A stretch of 64,000 bases of DNA from contig JAUYJO010000135.1 in assembly GCA_030700315.1 (NCBI GenBank), positions 1 through 64,000 of the forward strand. The letters run 5' to 3'. The first letter of the stretch is position 1; every line of letters begins with the position of its first letter. The stretch is from Gallionella sp. Its GTDB lineage: Bacteria > Pseudomonadota > Gammaproteobacteria > Burkholderiales > Gallionellaceae. The position numbers were made by a program, and so were the translations under genes. Below the pieces are notes generated by a model. The model made no database searches and was not told the origin of the DNA. It saw nothing but the letters and a program-made list of their open reading frames with translations. Positions 33,731 through 43,473 of the stretch are shown in pieces.

Positions 33731-33770
33731 TCAACATCAATCATATCCACGCACGGCACTATTCATTGCG
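33731..33770 (-). pseudogene. RAYT C-terminal tail remnant attached to REP 1
   Basis: AGAMNSAVRGYD* parallels WAGAMDSAVLGYD* of the RAYT at 35177. Confidence 0.7.
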
Positions 33771-34218
33771 CCTGCAACGCAACAATCTCGCCCGCAACCG
33801 CATCGTACCGATGCCGCAAAATACTGCCATCCAGCAGCCTTGCAATGGCATTTTAAATGACTGGCAAAGGTAGCAAGAACCATTCTCTCGGTCGAAACGG
33901 CTTACCAAATCTATCCATTATCTCAATATCCAGCCGTGCTTCGGCAAAAAATCGATGCATCAGACTCTCGAATTTGTTGGCATTAAGATTGATCGCATCG
34001 TAAGTTCGGACAGGATGAACCTGAGCCATCAGAAAAGTCGGATCGTCCTTCGCTCCGCGAATGCGGTCTTCAAATGAGCCCGTGGTGAAACCAATCTTGA
34101 AAAGCTGGCCGTCAAGTTTGGAAATTTCGGGGGACGGCGAGAGGCTACGCACGACGTAAATGCACCCCGTGATGCGTTCATTTGGCCCGGCTTCCGTTGT
34201 AAAGGTCCGCGTGGGCAC
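33763..34218 (-). pseudogene. GIY-YIG (T5orf172-like) domain fragment, 5' truncated, with in-frame stop
   Basis: GCIYVVRSLSPSPEISKLDGQLFKIGFTTGSFEDRI...PREWFLLPLPVI*NAIARLLDGSILRHRYDAVAGEIVALQAQ*; GTG start lies inside REP 2. Confidence 0.7.
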
Positions 34219-34237
34219 AAAAACGTGCCCACCCTAC
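34207..34237. repeat. REP palindrome 2
   Basis: ccgcgtgggcacaaaaacgtgcccaccctac. Confidence 0.85.
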
Positions 34238-34251
34238 ATAGCTGCATTGCG

Positions 34252-34779
34252 TTACACAAGTCCGGCGGCTTCTCTCATATGAGTAAAGTTAATCGCGTTT
34301 CCACCATTCGAAATCGCAGCAACATACAAGTCGAGGTCGTCTGTAAGAAGAAGCTGCTCTGTTTGAACCAGCGTAGCAAGGCTAGAATCCGTCAAGCCAA
34401 GTCGGCCAAATAGTTCACCATCAATATTTTGTCCGGCGACAGCGCATTGCTCGAATGAATCGGGAAGGCACAAGCAAAATGGGGGATGTAATTTTGCGAA
34501 AAGCTCTGTTCTCAGCCGACCTTTGACAATCTGTCTTACCAAATTACTCGTCTCTGCGAGAACATGTGGCGTTGTGAGAATTCGCCCAAATCGATCAACG
34601 TACTGAACTAACAACGCGCCATCGTCCGCACTATATTTTTCGAGGCGTTTTCTTCCGATCATAGTCGGCTGATAGACGGCAAAAAGGAGCAAGAGCAATA
34701 CATTTGTGTCCAGCAGAATTCCTCTCGCACTATATCGTTTGGCGAACGAGAGCAGCTGCTCATCTAGCGTTTGCGTCAT
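34252..34779 (-). CDS. PIN-like domain protein (putative toxin)
   Basis: ILLDTNVLLLL, TTPHVLAETSNL, LTDSSLATL, LLTDDLDLYVAA. Confidence 0.65.
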   Translation of the reverse strand: MTQTLDEQLLSFAKRYSARGILLDTNVLLLLLFAVYQPTMIGRKRLEKYSADDGALLVQYVDRFGRILTTPHVLAETSNLVRQIVKGRLRTELFAKLHPPFCLCLPDSFEQCAVAGQNIDGELFGRLGLTDSSLATLVQTEQLLLTDDLDLYVAAISNGGNAINFTHMREAAGLV

Positions 34780-35078
34780 TGCACAAGCCGCATGTCCATC
34801 TTGACAAAAACACCCGTATTCGCATCAATGAATATGGTCTTGTAGACACGATTCTCAACTTGAGATGGTGGCTGAAATGAAGCCAGTGCGCCAGCTTGCA
34901 CTGCGCTGACCGATTTTGAACGATGAAAGCCCAGTGTGACAGCCCAAAGTTCTTTTCCACCTTGCTCCGCAAGCTCAATCTCCTCGAGGGCAAGTGCTCT
35001 CAATGGGTCATCATGATAAAGGTCTTGTAGTGCTTCCTTAGCGGTTTTTACCGCGTCCTTCATACTGATTAGTGGCAT
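34776..35078 (-). CDS. Unknown 100 aa protein, 4-nt overlap with PIN gene (putative antitoxin)
   Basis: ATGA overlap; position typical of an antitoxin. Confidence 0.6.
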   Translation of the reverse strand: MPLISMKDAVKTAKEALQDLYHDDPLRALALEEIELAEQGGKELWAVTLGFHRSKSVSAVQAGALASFQPPSQVENRVYKTIFIDANTGVFVKMDMRLVQ

Positions 35079-35139
35079 TATTATTCCTCATAAAATTGAC
35101 CGCGAAGTCATTGTGCAGCCTAATAGGCTGGGCAGTTAA

Positions 35140-35170
35140 GTAGGGTGGGCACGTTTTTGTGCCCACGCGG
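35140..35170. repeat. REP palindrome 3 (3' side of RAYT)
   Basis: gtagggtgggcacgtttttgtgcccacgcgg. Confidence 0.9.
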
Positions 35171-35176
35171 TCAACT

Positions 35177-35719
35177 TCAATCATACCCCAGCACCGCACT
35201 ATCCATCGCACCAGCCCAATCGTGCGCATATACCCCATCGCGCACATAGCGGTGAAATATCGAATGAGGCCAATCCTTCGCTTGTTGCACATGCCCGTGT
35301 TTAACCGGGTTGAAATGAATGTAATCGACATGGCGGGCAAAATCATTTTCATCGCGAATTTGATGCTCCCAGAATCGCCGTTGCCATATGGTCGATTCGC
35401 GATGTTTGAGTTTTGATGCGGTTATCCAATCGGCACGACGATAATTTTCTCCACAGGCCAAAGAAACCGCGCGCTTGATTTTCATCCAACGGGTGGAAAA
35501 ATCGGCATCACCGTCAGGTAATGTCCACACGCAATGCAAATGGTCAGGCAATAATACCCATGCATCAATGACGAAAGGGCGCGCCACACGCACCGTTTCG
35601 ATTGCGGCGCGCAATGTGTTGCGAATCGCTACGTCGCATAGAATCGGCTGCCGCCGGTAAGCGACCACGGTAAAGAAATAGCTTGAGCCCGTAGCCGTTG
35701 CGCGGCGATAGCGTGACAT
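35177..35719 (-). mobile_element. REP-associated tyrosine transposase (RAYT, Y1/TnpA_REP family)
   Basis: DAWVLLPDHLHCVWTLPDGDADFSTRWMKIKR...WQRRFWEHQIRDENDFARHVDYIHFNPVKHG; flanked by inverted REPs. Confidence 0.93.
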
Positions 35720-35740
35720 GGTTGGCTACTCTAAAAGAAT

Positions 35741-35772
35741 CCGCGTGGGCACAAAAACCGTGCCCACCCTAC
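35741..35772. repeat. REP palindrome 4 (5' side of RAYT)
   Basis: ccgcgtgggcacaaaaaccgtgcccaccctac. Confidence 0.9.
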
Positions 35773-35804
35773 ACATCATTATGCCTACGCGGACAGTTTC
35801 GCTA

Positions 35805-36653
35805 TCAAGACCCTTCCTTCTTCACCCTTTTGCGCACCACCGCTTCGGGGAGTTGCTTGTAATTTTCCTTGCTGGCAATACGCTTCCCGGATTTTTTCTC
35901 CAAGTCGCGCCGCGCGCGCCCCGCTACTGATCCGCCTTCCACGGCGGCATCGCGGTTTTCGTCATAGCCCCGCGCGTCTTTGTTGCGCGCAATTTCGGTG
36001 GTGGAGGCTTCGCCCAGCATGGTGAAGATCAGCTCCAGATCATTCATGTGGTCACGCAGATTGTCCGCCGGTTTGTCGAGGCTCTTGAATTCCTTGTACT
36101 CGGCGGGTGTCATGCCGAACGTGGCGCGGCTGATTTCGGCGGTAAGAATGGAGTATTCGCGCTGTTCCTTCACGCCGCGCTTTTTCCATTCGTTGGTCAA
36201 TTCATCGCGGATGGCGATGCCGCGCACACGCTTCTCGATCCATTCGTCGCTGTAACCCTTGGCCTTGTACAGCTCGCGCATCCGCGCGGCGGCCAGTTCG
36301 GGGTTTTCAATCTCTTCGAGCCGCTCGTAACCCACCTTGGCCAGCCAGCGTTTGAAGGGTTCGGCCTTGGGCGAGGGAATAGATTGGATGATGCGGAGCA
36401 AGCCTTCTGCGTGAGAACAGTCCGTTTCACGCAACTTGCCGTCCGGTGCTTCGAGTTTGAACTGTCGACAGATTGTCGACAGTTCCATGCCGCTGATCTT
36501 TTCGCGTTGTTTGATGCGATACCAGTAGTCCCGTGGATTCTGGCTATCCGTCAACGCCGCGACCACATCGACAATGGAGAAATACCATTTCTGATCGCCT
36601 TCGCTCCAGATGGAACGAATCTGCTTCGATTCGAATAGTTTGATGTTGCTCAT
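35805..36653 (-). CDS. DinD-like / BRO-N family protein
   Basis: KWYFSIVDVVAALTDSQNPRDYWYRIKQRE; NKDARGYDENRDAAVEGGSVAGRARRDLEKKSGKRI. Confidence 0.8.
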   Translation of the reverse strand: MSNIKLFESKQIRSIWSEGDQKWYFSIVDVVAALTDSQNPRDYWYRIKQREKISGMELSTICRQFKLEAPDGKLRETDCSHAEGLLRIIQSIPSPKAEPFKRWLAKVGYERLEEIENPELAAARMRELYKAKGYSDEWIEKRVRGIAIRDELTNEWKKRGVKEQREYSILTAEISRATFGMTPAEYKEFKSLDKPADNLRDHMNDLELIFTMLGEASTTEIARNKDARGYDENRDAAVEGGSVAGRARRDLEKKSGKRIASKENYKQLPEAVVRKRVKKEGS

Positions 36654-36694
36654 GGCGTTGCCCCTCGCGCTTCAGTCAAAGGTTGGTATGCATG

Positions 36695-37042
36695 CTACCC
36701 CAGAATCTGCGTGAGCATCTGACGCAGGGAGTGCTGGTCGCGTGGAGAAAAGCTGCCCATGCGGCGGATAACAAGAGCTTGTTCGAGTGTGGCCAAGACT
36801 GGCTTGGTGAAGGATGGCTTGAGCAGCCCGGCGGCTTGCCAGTCAACGACCGGGAAGGTGGCAAAATCCGGCGAAGTGTGCGCCTGGCTGGTCATTGCCA
36901 TAATGAGCAAGTCTGGGCGGTTGGTGTGGTAAGCGGAACTGGAGATGACTACGGCAGGTCGTTTTTTGCTCTCAGCTTGATGGGTGAACGGAAACGGGGC
37001 GAGGGCAACCTCGCCAAACTGGTAAATGGATTCGGATGCCAT
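36695..37042 (-). CDS. PemK/MazF-family endoribonuclease toxin
   Basis: YQFGEVALAPFPFTHQAESKKRPAVVISS. Confidence 0.85.
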   Translation of the reverse strand: MASESIYQFGEVALAPFPFTHQAESKKRPAVVISSSAYHTNRPDLLIMAMTSQAHTSPDFATFPVVDWQAAGLLKPSFTKPVLATLEQALVIRRMGSFSPRDQHSLRQMLTQILG

Positions 37043-37060
37043 TGAGGAAAGAACGGGGAA

Positions 37061-37261
37061 TTACAGCGCGTCGTACACCGCGTCGGCATCGTTGCCCCAG
37101 ACGGCGGCGAAGCTGGCTACGGAAGTTTGAGTTGAGGCCTGCACCAGTGCGCGGTCATTCTCACGGCTGCGTAAAAAATCCACGCAGTCGGCCACTTCTG
37201 CCAGGCGCGTCGGCGGCAGTTGCAGGATTTTCTCGATCAACAAATGTTCGGCGGTGTTCAT
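37061..37261 (-). CDS. Antitoxin partner of PemK/MazF-like toxin
   Basis: 66 aa directly upstream of the toxin. Confidence 0.65.
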   Translation of the reverse strand: MNTAEHLLIEKILQLPPTRLAEVADCVDFLRSRENDRALVQASTQTSVASFAAVWGNDADAVYDAL

Positions 37262-37328
37262 GGCGACCTCTCAGGGGAACAGGTGCAATGGATTATACGG
37301 AAAGCGGGCGGTTGTACAAAATTGGTCA

Positions 37329-37385
37329 AGGGTGGGCACGTTTTTGCCTCGAAGAGGTTCCGCGCCCTTTGGGTGTGCCCACCCG
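37329..37385. repeat. REP palindrome 5, loop expanded by about 28 bp
   Basis: ggtgggcacgttttt-[gcctcgaagaggttccgcgccctttggg]-tgtgcccacccggtcac. Confidence 0.7.
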
Positions 37386-37386
37386 G

Positions 37387-37430
37387 TCACCATTCATCGC
37401 GTTAGCACATTCATACGCATATACCCGAGC
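37387..37430 (-). pseudogene. RAYT tail remnant attached to REP 5
   Basis: VYAYECANAMNGDR parallels VYAHDWAGAMDSAV of the RAYT. Confidence 0.6.
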
Positions 37431-37501
37431 CGAGTTCGGCCATTTTGTTGACGTCAACAAAATGGTCTGAGGCGGACTGATTGGTACGCGTCACCACCAC
37501 T

Positions 37502-37900
37502 TTACGATTGCTTCGCGCTTAACAGGTAAGGAATAGTGACGAAGGAATGGCGGGTTGAATCAAAGTCCTTGCTGTTGCGAGTTGCTAACGTCAAGTTGCG
37601 GTTGATTGCCACTGCGGCCTGCAAGGCATCTGGCAATTTCCAGCGATGTTCGCGGCGCAGGGTTGCGGCCAGGTCGGCATCCTCTTCGGTCAGTACATGG
37701 AGCGGGAAAAGGTTAAGAAAAGCTTTGGCCTGCACCTCGCCCACGGGGTCGAATCCGGTCAGCACTTCGGCTCGCGTGATGACGGAAATAGCCGCCGACT
37801 CGTGGTTTTCCAACAGAAACCGGGGCGCCTCGGAGCGCCCGTTGAAATGGTCGATCAAGATGACCGAATCCAGAAGGTAGCCGCTCAACGCCCACTCCAC
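37502..37900 (-). CDS. vapC: PIN domain toxin (VapC family)
   Basis: YLLDSVILIDHFNG, ITRAEVLTGF, LPDALQAAVAINRNLTLATRNSKDF. Confidence 0.85.
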   Translation of the reverse strand: MEWALSGYLLDSVILIDHFNGRSEAPRFLLENHESAAISVITRAEVLTGFDPVGEVQAKAFLNLFPLHVLTEEDADLAATLRREHRWKLPDALQAAVAINRNLTLATRNSKDFDSTRHSFVTIPYLLSAKQS

Positions 37901-38157
37901 TCGTCGCGCAGGTGTTGCTGCACAACAAGCCCATCCTCACCCTGCCGAATGCCGCTGGTGAGTCGCGCCAATTTCTCGAAGGATTGCGTCACCCGTGTTT
38001 CTAAATTTGGGGTTTCCGTCTTTTGGGTTTCCGCTTTTTTGCGATAAAGTTGCAAAGCCCGACGCACCACTTCCGTTTGCGGAACGTGCTCCACCTGCGC
38101 CCGGTGTGCGAGCCAGTCTCGTTCCTCTGGTTCCAGGCTAATGATTGTGCGTTGCAT
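37885..38157 (-). CDS. Ribbon-helix-helix-like antitoxin
   Basis: MQRTIISLEPEERDWLAHRAQVEHVPQTEVVRRALQLY; overlaps PIN gene. Confidence 0.75.
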   Translation of the reverse strand: MQRTIISLEPEERDWLAHRAQVEHVPQTEVVRRALQLYRKKAETQKTETPNLETRVTQSFEKLARLTSGIRQGEDGLVVQQHLRDEWSGR

Positions 38158-38349
38158 GGCTCAACTCCTCGCGTGATATCAATGCTGCAAGTATATTATC
38201 AATCCACATGGCGTTTGCAAACCCAATTCAACCACTCAATCCAGCCAAGATTGTCCAGTGGACTTGGAATCTATCAAATCAAACTACCGGCAGTCAGTGT
38301 CGCGCAGCCATCTGTTGTATGAAGGGATTTAGTTCAGTCAGTATTTCGC

Positions 38350-38652
38350 TCATGCCGCTAGAGCGATCTCGGCGTGCAACTTGATGCCCAGCGCTGACAT
38401 CACCTTGAGAATAGTCGCAAAACTCGGATTGCCTTCGCCGGATAGCGCCTTATACAGGCTTTCGCGCCCCAGGCCGGTTTCCTTGGCGAGCTATGTCATG
38501 CCTTTGGCGCGGGCAATCGTGCCGAGAGCTTTGGCGATAAATGCCGCGTCATCCCCAGCTTCTTCCAGGCAGGCTTCCAGATAGAGCACCATGTCCTCGT
38601 CGGTTTTGAGGTGTTCGGCACTGTCCCATTTGCGCAGTTTGATCGTTCCCAT
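38350..38652 (-). pseudogene. HigA-family antidote with in-frame TAG stop at 38491-38493
   Basis: MGTIKLRKWDSAEHLKTDEDMVLYLEACLEEAGDDAAFIAKALGTIARAKGMT*LAKETGLGRESLYKALSGEGNPSFATILKVMSALGIKLHAEIALAA*. Confidence 0.85.
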
Positions 38653-38660
38653 TTTGCCTC

Positions 38661-38757
38661 CTAAATTTGCCGCGCGATTTCGAGCGCAGTTTGAATGTCC
38701 CTCGATTGTGTGGATTTATTGCCTCCGGCCAGCAGGGTCACTATCAAAGGTGAGTAC
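38661..38757 (-). pseudogene. C-terminal remnant of the matching RelE/HigB-type toxin
   Basis: YSPLIVTLLAGGNKSTQSRDIQTALEIARQI*. Confidence 0.75.
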
Positions 38758-38779
38758 GTTTGTACCACGCCCCACTAGA

Positions 38780-39601
38780 TTATCCCTGCAACAGCATCGC
38801 CATCGCTGCGAGCGGCAGGGTGGAGGTGAGGGCATCGATACGGTCCAGCAACCCGCCGTGCCCCGGCAACAACGCGCCGCTGTCCTTGACGCTGGCCTGG
38901 CGTTTGATTGCCGATTCAAACAGGTCACCGATCACCGCCAAGCCTACCCAGCACCAGGCAGCCAGCAGCATCGGCAACATTTCGCGATGCGACAAATAAG
39001 GGCTGAAGCTCCATACCAGCAGCACATAAACTGATACGCCAAGCAATGCGCCCGCTACGCCTTCCCAGGTTTTGCCGGGGCTGATGCTGGGAGCAAGCTT
39101 GTTTTTGCCAAACTTGCGTCCGGCGAAATAGGCGGCAATGTCCGCTACCCACACCAGCCCCATCACGAACAGTAAAATCCAGGGGCTCGGGTCGGCCTCG
39201 CGCAAATCCAGCATCGCAAAACCGGTCGGAACCAGTACTGCCCATCCCGTCAGCGCCATCAAAACCTGCTGACGAACCTTCCAGCCTGCGATCAACCAGG
39301 CCGGCACGATGGCCAGCCACAACAGAGCCGATGCGGCATAGACCAGCAGATGGAGATAAATCCGTTGCGCTTCGGTGGCGCCAGCATCTGCCCACAACAA
39401 TCCCAGCAGCAACAACAGTGTCAATCCCCAATAGAGATTGGCCTTTGCGCGGCTCAACCCGGACAGGCGCGACCACTCGGCAGTTCCCTGCATGACCATC
39501 GCCACGATCAGCGCCGCCCACGCGAACGGTGGCAGCGCAAACAGCGCCGCCAACAACAATGCCAGCAAGATAACAGCAGTAATGATGCGTGACCTAAGCA
39601 C
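38780..39601 (-). CDS. cdsA: Phosphatidate cytidylyltransferase
   Basis: [44 protein letters not shown]; probable GTG start overlapping uppS. Confidence 0.93.
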   Translation of the reverse strand: MLRSRIITAVILLALLLAALFALPPFAWAALIVAMVMQGTAEWSRLSGLSRAKANLYWGLTLLLLLGLLWADAGATEAQRIYLHLLVYAASALLWLAIVPAWLIAGWKVRQQVLMALTGWAVLVPTGFAMLDLREADPSPWILLFVMGLVWVADIAAYFAGRKFGKNKLAPSISPGKTWEGVAGALLGVSVYVLLVWSFSPYLSHREMLPMLLAAWCWVGLAVIGDLFESAIKRQASVKDSGALLPGHGGLLDRIDALTSTLPLAAMAMLLQG

Positions 39602-40358
39602 CCTGTTTGCCCGGCAGCTGTTCGCTGGTGCGGCCAAAACGCCGTTCACGCTTTTGATAAGAGGCGATTGCCGCTTCCAGTTCCTCGCGCCCGAATACCG
39701 GCCACAGGACATCGGTAAAATACAGTTCGGTATAGGCCAGTTGCCAGAGCATGAAGTTGCTGATGCGCTGCTCGCCGCCGGTGCGGATGAACAGATCCGG
39801 CTCGGGCGCATCGCTCATCGAAAGATAAGGCGACAGATCCTCTTCGGTGAAGCCTTGCGCCAGTTGCGGATGCTCCTTGAGCATGGCTTGCACCGCGTTC
39901 ATCATGTCCCAGCGCCCGCCGTAGTTTGCGGCAATAGTCAGGGTCAGCGTGCTGTTGCCCGCAGTGAGCTGCTCGGCTTCGCGCATGGTTTGCTGGAGTT
40001 TCGCATCAAAGCGGCTGCGGTCGCCGATAATTTTCAGGCGGATGTTGTTCTGGTGCAGGTTGGCGACTTCGCGTTCCAGCATTTTCAGGAACAACGACAT
40101 CAGGAAAGAAACTTCGTCGGCGGGTCGCCGCCAGTTCTCGCTGCTGAACGCGAACACGGTCAGGTATTCCACACCCAGGCTGCGGCAGGCTTTCACCACC
40201 TCGCGCAACGCCTCCACGCCGCGCTGATGCCCCATCACGCGCGGCATGAAACGCTGTTTGGCCCAGCGCCCATTGCCGTCCATGATGATGGCGATATGGC
40301 GCGGGACACTGGGGATGTCGGGGATAGTGCGGGTGGAGCTGGGTAGGAGATTTGCCAT
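39594..40358 (-). CDS. uppS: Undecaprenyl diphosphate synthase
   Basis: [27 protein letters not shown]. Confidence 0.97.
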   Translation of the reverse strand: MANLLPSSTRTIPDIPSVPRHIAIIMDGNGRWAKQRFMPRVMGHQRGVEALREVVKACRSLGVEYLTVFAFSSENWRRPADEVSFLMSLFLKMLEREVANLHQNNIRLKIIGDRSRFDAKLQQTMREAEQLTAGNSTLTLTIAANYGGRWDMMNAVQAMLKEHPQLAQGFTEEDLSPYLSMSDAPEPDLFIRTGGEQRISNFMLWQLAYTELYFTDVLWPVFGREELEAAIASYQKRERRFGRTSEQLPGKQGA

Positions 40359-40475
40359 TATCCTGAATTCTGCCTTAGAACCGCGAAGGCCACGAAGTCA
40401 TCTGGTAGTGCTGTAAACCCGACGCATCGAGGTTGCAAGCCAGGTTACGCTATCGCTAACCCGGCCTACAGACAC

Positions 40476-41033
40476 CTACACCGCCATCAGGTCGGTTTCC
40501 TTGGCTGCCAGCGCCTTGTCGATCTCGATCACGAAGCGGTCGGTCAGCTTCTGGATTTCATCCTGGGTGCGGCGCTCATCGTCCTCGGCGATCTCTTTTT
40601 TCTTGAGCGCATCCTTGAGGTGGTTGTTGGCGTCGCGGCGGATGTTGCGCACCGCAATCTTGGCATCCTCACCTTCCGACTTGATCACTTTGATCAGGTC
40701 ACGGCGGCGCTCTTCGGTCAGCATCGGCATCGGCACACGGATCAAGTCGCCGTTGGTCGACGGATTCAACCCCAGGTCCGCATCGCGGATCGCCTTTTCC
40801 ACTTTCGAGATCATGTTCTTTTCCCAAGGCTGCACGCCGATGGTACGCGCATCGACCAGTGTGACGTTGGCAACCTGGGTAATCAGCGTCGGGTTGCCGT
40901 AGTAATCCACCATTACATGATCCAGCAAACCGGTGTGCGCGCGCCCGGTACGCACCTTACCCAGATCCGCCTTAAGCGCGTCCAGGGACTTTTGCATTTT
41001 TTGTTCAGAATTTTTCTTGATGTCCGCAATCAT
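40476..41033 (-). CDS. frr: Ribosome recycling factor
   Basis: [38 protein letters not shown]. Confidence 0.98.
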   Translation of the reverse strand: MIADIKKNSEQKMQKSLDALKADLGKVRTGRAHTGLLDHVMVDYYGNPTLITQVANVTLVDARTIGVQPWEKNMISKVEKAIRDADLGLNPSTNGDLIRVPMPMLTEERRRDLIKVIKSEGEDAKIAVRNIRRDANNHLKDALKKKEIAEDDERRTQDEIQKLTDRFVIEIDKALAAKETDLMAV

Positions 41034-41048
41034 GGTTTATCTCCAAAA

Positions 41049-41768
41049 TCAATCACAGTGTACCAACGTACCTTCACCCTCGCCCATCACCACACGTTTC
41101 AGCGCCCCCTGCTTGAAAATACTGAACACGATAATCGGCAGCCTCTGGTCGCGGCACAGCGTCAGCGCCGTCGCATCCATCACCTTGAGATTTTTGCCGA
41201 TCGCCTCGTCGAAGCTCAGGCTCTGGTAACGGGTCGCATCGGGGTCTTTCTTCGGGTCGGCGGTATAAACGCCATCCACCTTGGTGGCCTTGATCACCAC
41301 GTCGGCAGACATTTCCACGCCACGCAGTGCTGCGGCAGTATCGGTGGTGAAAAATGGGCTGCCGATGCCGGCCGCAAAAATTACCACCTTGCCATCTTCC
41401 AGGTAGCGCAATGCCTTGCCACGGATGAACGGCTCGGCGACCTGCTCCAGGCTCAACGCGGACTGCACGCGGCAATCCAGCCCGGTGCGCTTCATTGCAT
41501 CCTGCAACGCCATCGCATTCATGACCGTGGCCAGCATACCCATATAATCTGCGGTCGCGCGATCCATCCCTGCCGCAGCCGGCGCCACGCCACGGAAAAT
41601 ATTGCCGCCGCCGATCACGATCGCCACCTCCACGCCCAGCCTGGCCACTTCCGCTATCTCACCGACGATGCGCTCGATCACCTCGCGGTTGATGCCGTAG
41701 CTGTCGTCACCCATCAGGGCTTCGCCGGACAGCTTGAGCAGGATGCGTTTGTAGGCGGGCGCGTTCAT
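41049..41768 (-). CDS. pyrH: UMP kinase
   Basis: [21 protein letters not shown]. Confidence 0.98.
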   Translation of the reverse strand: MNAPAYKRILLKLSGEALMGDDSYGINREVIERIVGEIAEVARLGVEVAIVIGGGNIFRGVAPAAAGMDRATADYMGMLATVMNAMALQDAMKRTGLDCRVQSALSLEQVAEPFIRGKALRYLEDGKVVIFAAGIGSPFFTTDTAAALRGVEMSADVVIKATKVDGVYTADPKKDPDATRYQSLSFDEAIGKNLKVMDATALTLCRDQRLPIIVFSIFKQGALKRVVMGEGEGTLVHCD

Positions 41769-41772
41769 GCTA

Positions 41773-42678
41773 TCAGCCCTTTGCCGCTGCCGCTGCGGCA
41801 GCCACTTCGGCCGCGTAGTCTTCGACCTTTTTCTCGATACCCTCGCCGACCACGAACATCTGGAACGCGGTCACCGAAGCACCCTTGCTCTTCAGCAATT
41901 GCTCGATGGTCTGCTTGCCGTCTTCCGCCTTGACGAATACCTGTCCCAGCAGCGTCACTTCCTTGAGGAACTTCTGCACCGTGCCGTCGGCGATCTTTTC
42001 CAGCATCGCTTCGGGCTTACCGGATTCCTTGGCCTTCTCGATGGCGATGCGGCGCTCGGTGGCGATCTCTTCAGAATTCACGCCGGAAGCGTCGACCGAC
42101 TTCGGCTTGCTCGCCGCGATGTGCATACAAATGTCGCGCCCCAGCGCTTCGTCGCCACCGGCAAAGTCCAGCAGTACGCCGATTTTGCTGCCGTGCAGGT
42201 AGCTGGACAGCTTGCCGGTCGTTGTCGCGTAACGCTCAAAACGGCGCACGGAGATGTTCTCGCCAAGTTTCATCACCAGCGCCTTGCGGGTTTCTTCCAC
42301 CGTACCGGAACCGTTGACGATCGCCATGCCGGACAAGGCTTCGATGTCGGCCGGGTCGTTCTTTGCCACCGTCTCGGCGACATTCTTCGCGAACGCCTTG
42401 AAGTCGTCGTTCTTGGCCACGAAATCGGTTTCGCAGTTCACTTCCGCCACCGCACCGGTCTTGCCGTCCGCAGCGATAAAGGTGCTGACAATGCCTTCGG
42501 CGGTCACGCGCGATGCAGCCTTGCTCGCCTTCGCGCCGCTCTTGATGCGCAATTGCTCTTCTGCCACTTTGAAGTCGCCGTTGGATTCAACCAGCGCCTT
42601 TTTGCATTCCATCATGCCGAGACCGGTCGCCTCGCGCAGCTCCTTGACCATGCTTGCGGTAATTTCTGCCATCATCAA
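41773..42678 (-). CDS. tsf: Elongation factor Ts
   Basis: [30 protein letters not shown]. Confidence 0.98.
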   Translation of the reverse strand: MMMAEITASMVKELREATGLGMMECKKALVESNGDFKVAEEQLRIKSGAKASKAASRVTAEGIVSTFIAADGKTGAVAEVNCETDFVAKNDDFKAFAKNVAETVAKNDPADIEALSGMAIVNGSGTVEETRKALVMKLGENISVRRFERYATTTGKLSSYLHGSKIGVLLDFAGGDEALGRDICMHIAASKPKSVDASGVNSEEIATERRIAIEKAKESGKPEAMLEKIADGTVQKFLKEVTLLGQVFVKAEDGKQTIEQLLKSKGASVTAFQMFVVGEGIEKKVEDYAAEVAAAAAAAKG

Positions 42679-42696
42679 ACTCCATAAAAAAACTTA

Positions 42697-42722
42697 CAAA
42701 AAAAGGGGCTCGCGCCCCTTTG
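42697..42722 (-). terminator. rpsB-tsf intergenic terminator/attenuator hairpin
   Basis: Minus strand AAAGGGGCGCGAGCCCCTTTTTTT. Confidence 0.8.
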
Positions 42723-42738
42723 TGCGCTATGTAAAAAA

Positions 42739-43473
42739 CTAAGCGGTTTGCTCTTCTGCTGCCGCGGCAACCTGCTCGACCAATTCGTTCAGTGCTTGCG
42801 CACGACCTTCCAGCACCGCATCGGCAATGCCACGCGCGTACAGACGAATCGCTTGCGTGGAATCATCGTTGCCGGGAATAATGAAATCCACGCCGAGCGG
42901 AGAATTGTTGGTATCGACGATGCCGACTACCGGAATGCCCAGCTTCTGCGCCTCGACGATAGCGCCCTTCTGGTAGCCCACGTCGATCACAAACAGTGCG
43001 GACGGCAAGCCGTTCATATCCTTGATTCCGCCCAGGCTACGATCCAGCTTATCCAGTTCGCGTTTCATCATCAGCGCTTCCTTCTTGGAAAGCTTCTCGG
43101 ACGCGCTGTCAGCGGTCATCTCTTCCAGCTCGCGCAGGCGCTTGATGGATTGCTGCACGGTCTTGTGGTTGGTCAGCATGCCGCCCAGCCAGCGATAGTT
43201 GACGAACGGGGAACCCGCGCGCACCGCCTCTTCCTGCAGGATGTCGCGCGCCTGGCGCTTGGTTGCGACGAACAGGATGGTGCCCTTCTTCGCCGACAAT
43301 TTGCGCACGAAGTTTTCCGCTTCGGCGAACATCGTGACGGTTTTTTCCAGGTTGATAATGTGGATTTTGTTGCGGTGACCGAAGATGTACGGTGCCATCT
43401 TGGGGTTCCAGAAACGTGTTTGGTGGCCGAAATGCACACCGGCCTCCAGCATTTGACGCATAGTTACAGCCAT
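42739..43473 (-). CDS. rpsB: Ribosomal protein S2
   Basis: [32 protein letters not shown]. Confidence 0.98.
   Translation of the reverse strand: MAVTMRQMLEAGVHFGHQTRFWNPKMAPYIFGHRNKIHIINLEKTVTMFAEAENFVRKLSAKKGTILFVATKRQARDILQEEAVRAGSPFVNYRWLGGMLTNHKTVQQSIKRLRELEEMTADSASEKLSKKEALMMKRELDKLDRSLGGIKDMNGLPSALFVIDVGYQKGAIVEAQKLGIPVVGIVDTNNSPLGVDFIIPGNDDSTQAIRLYARGIADAVLEGRAQALNELVEQVAAAAEEQTA

Noticed and set aside
35159-35416. Plus-strand ORF across the RAYT
   Set aside because: Antisense to a clear RAYT reading frame
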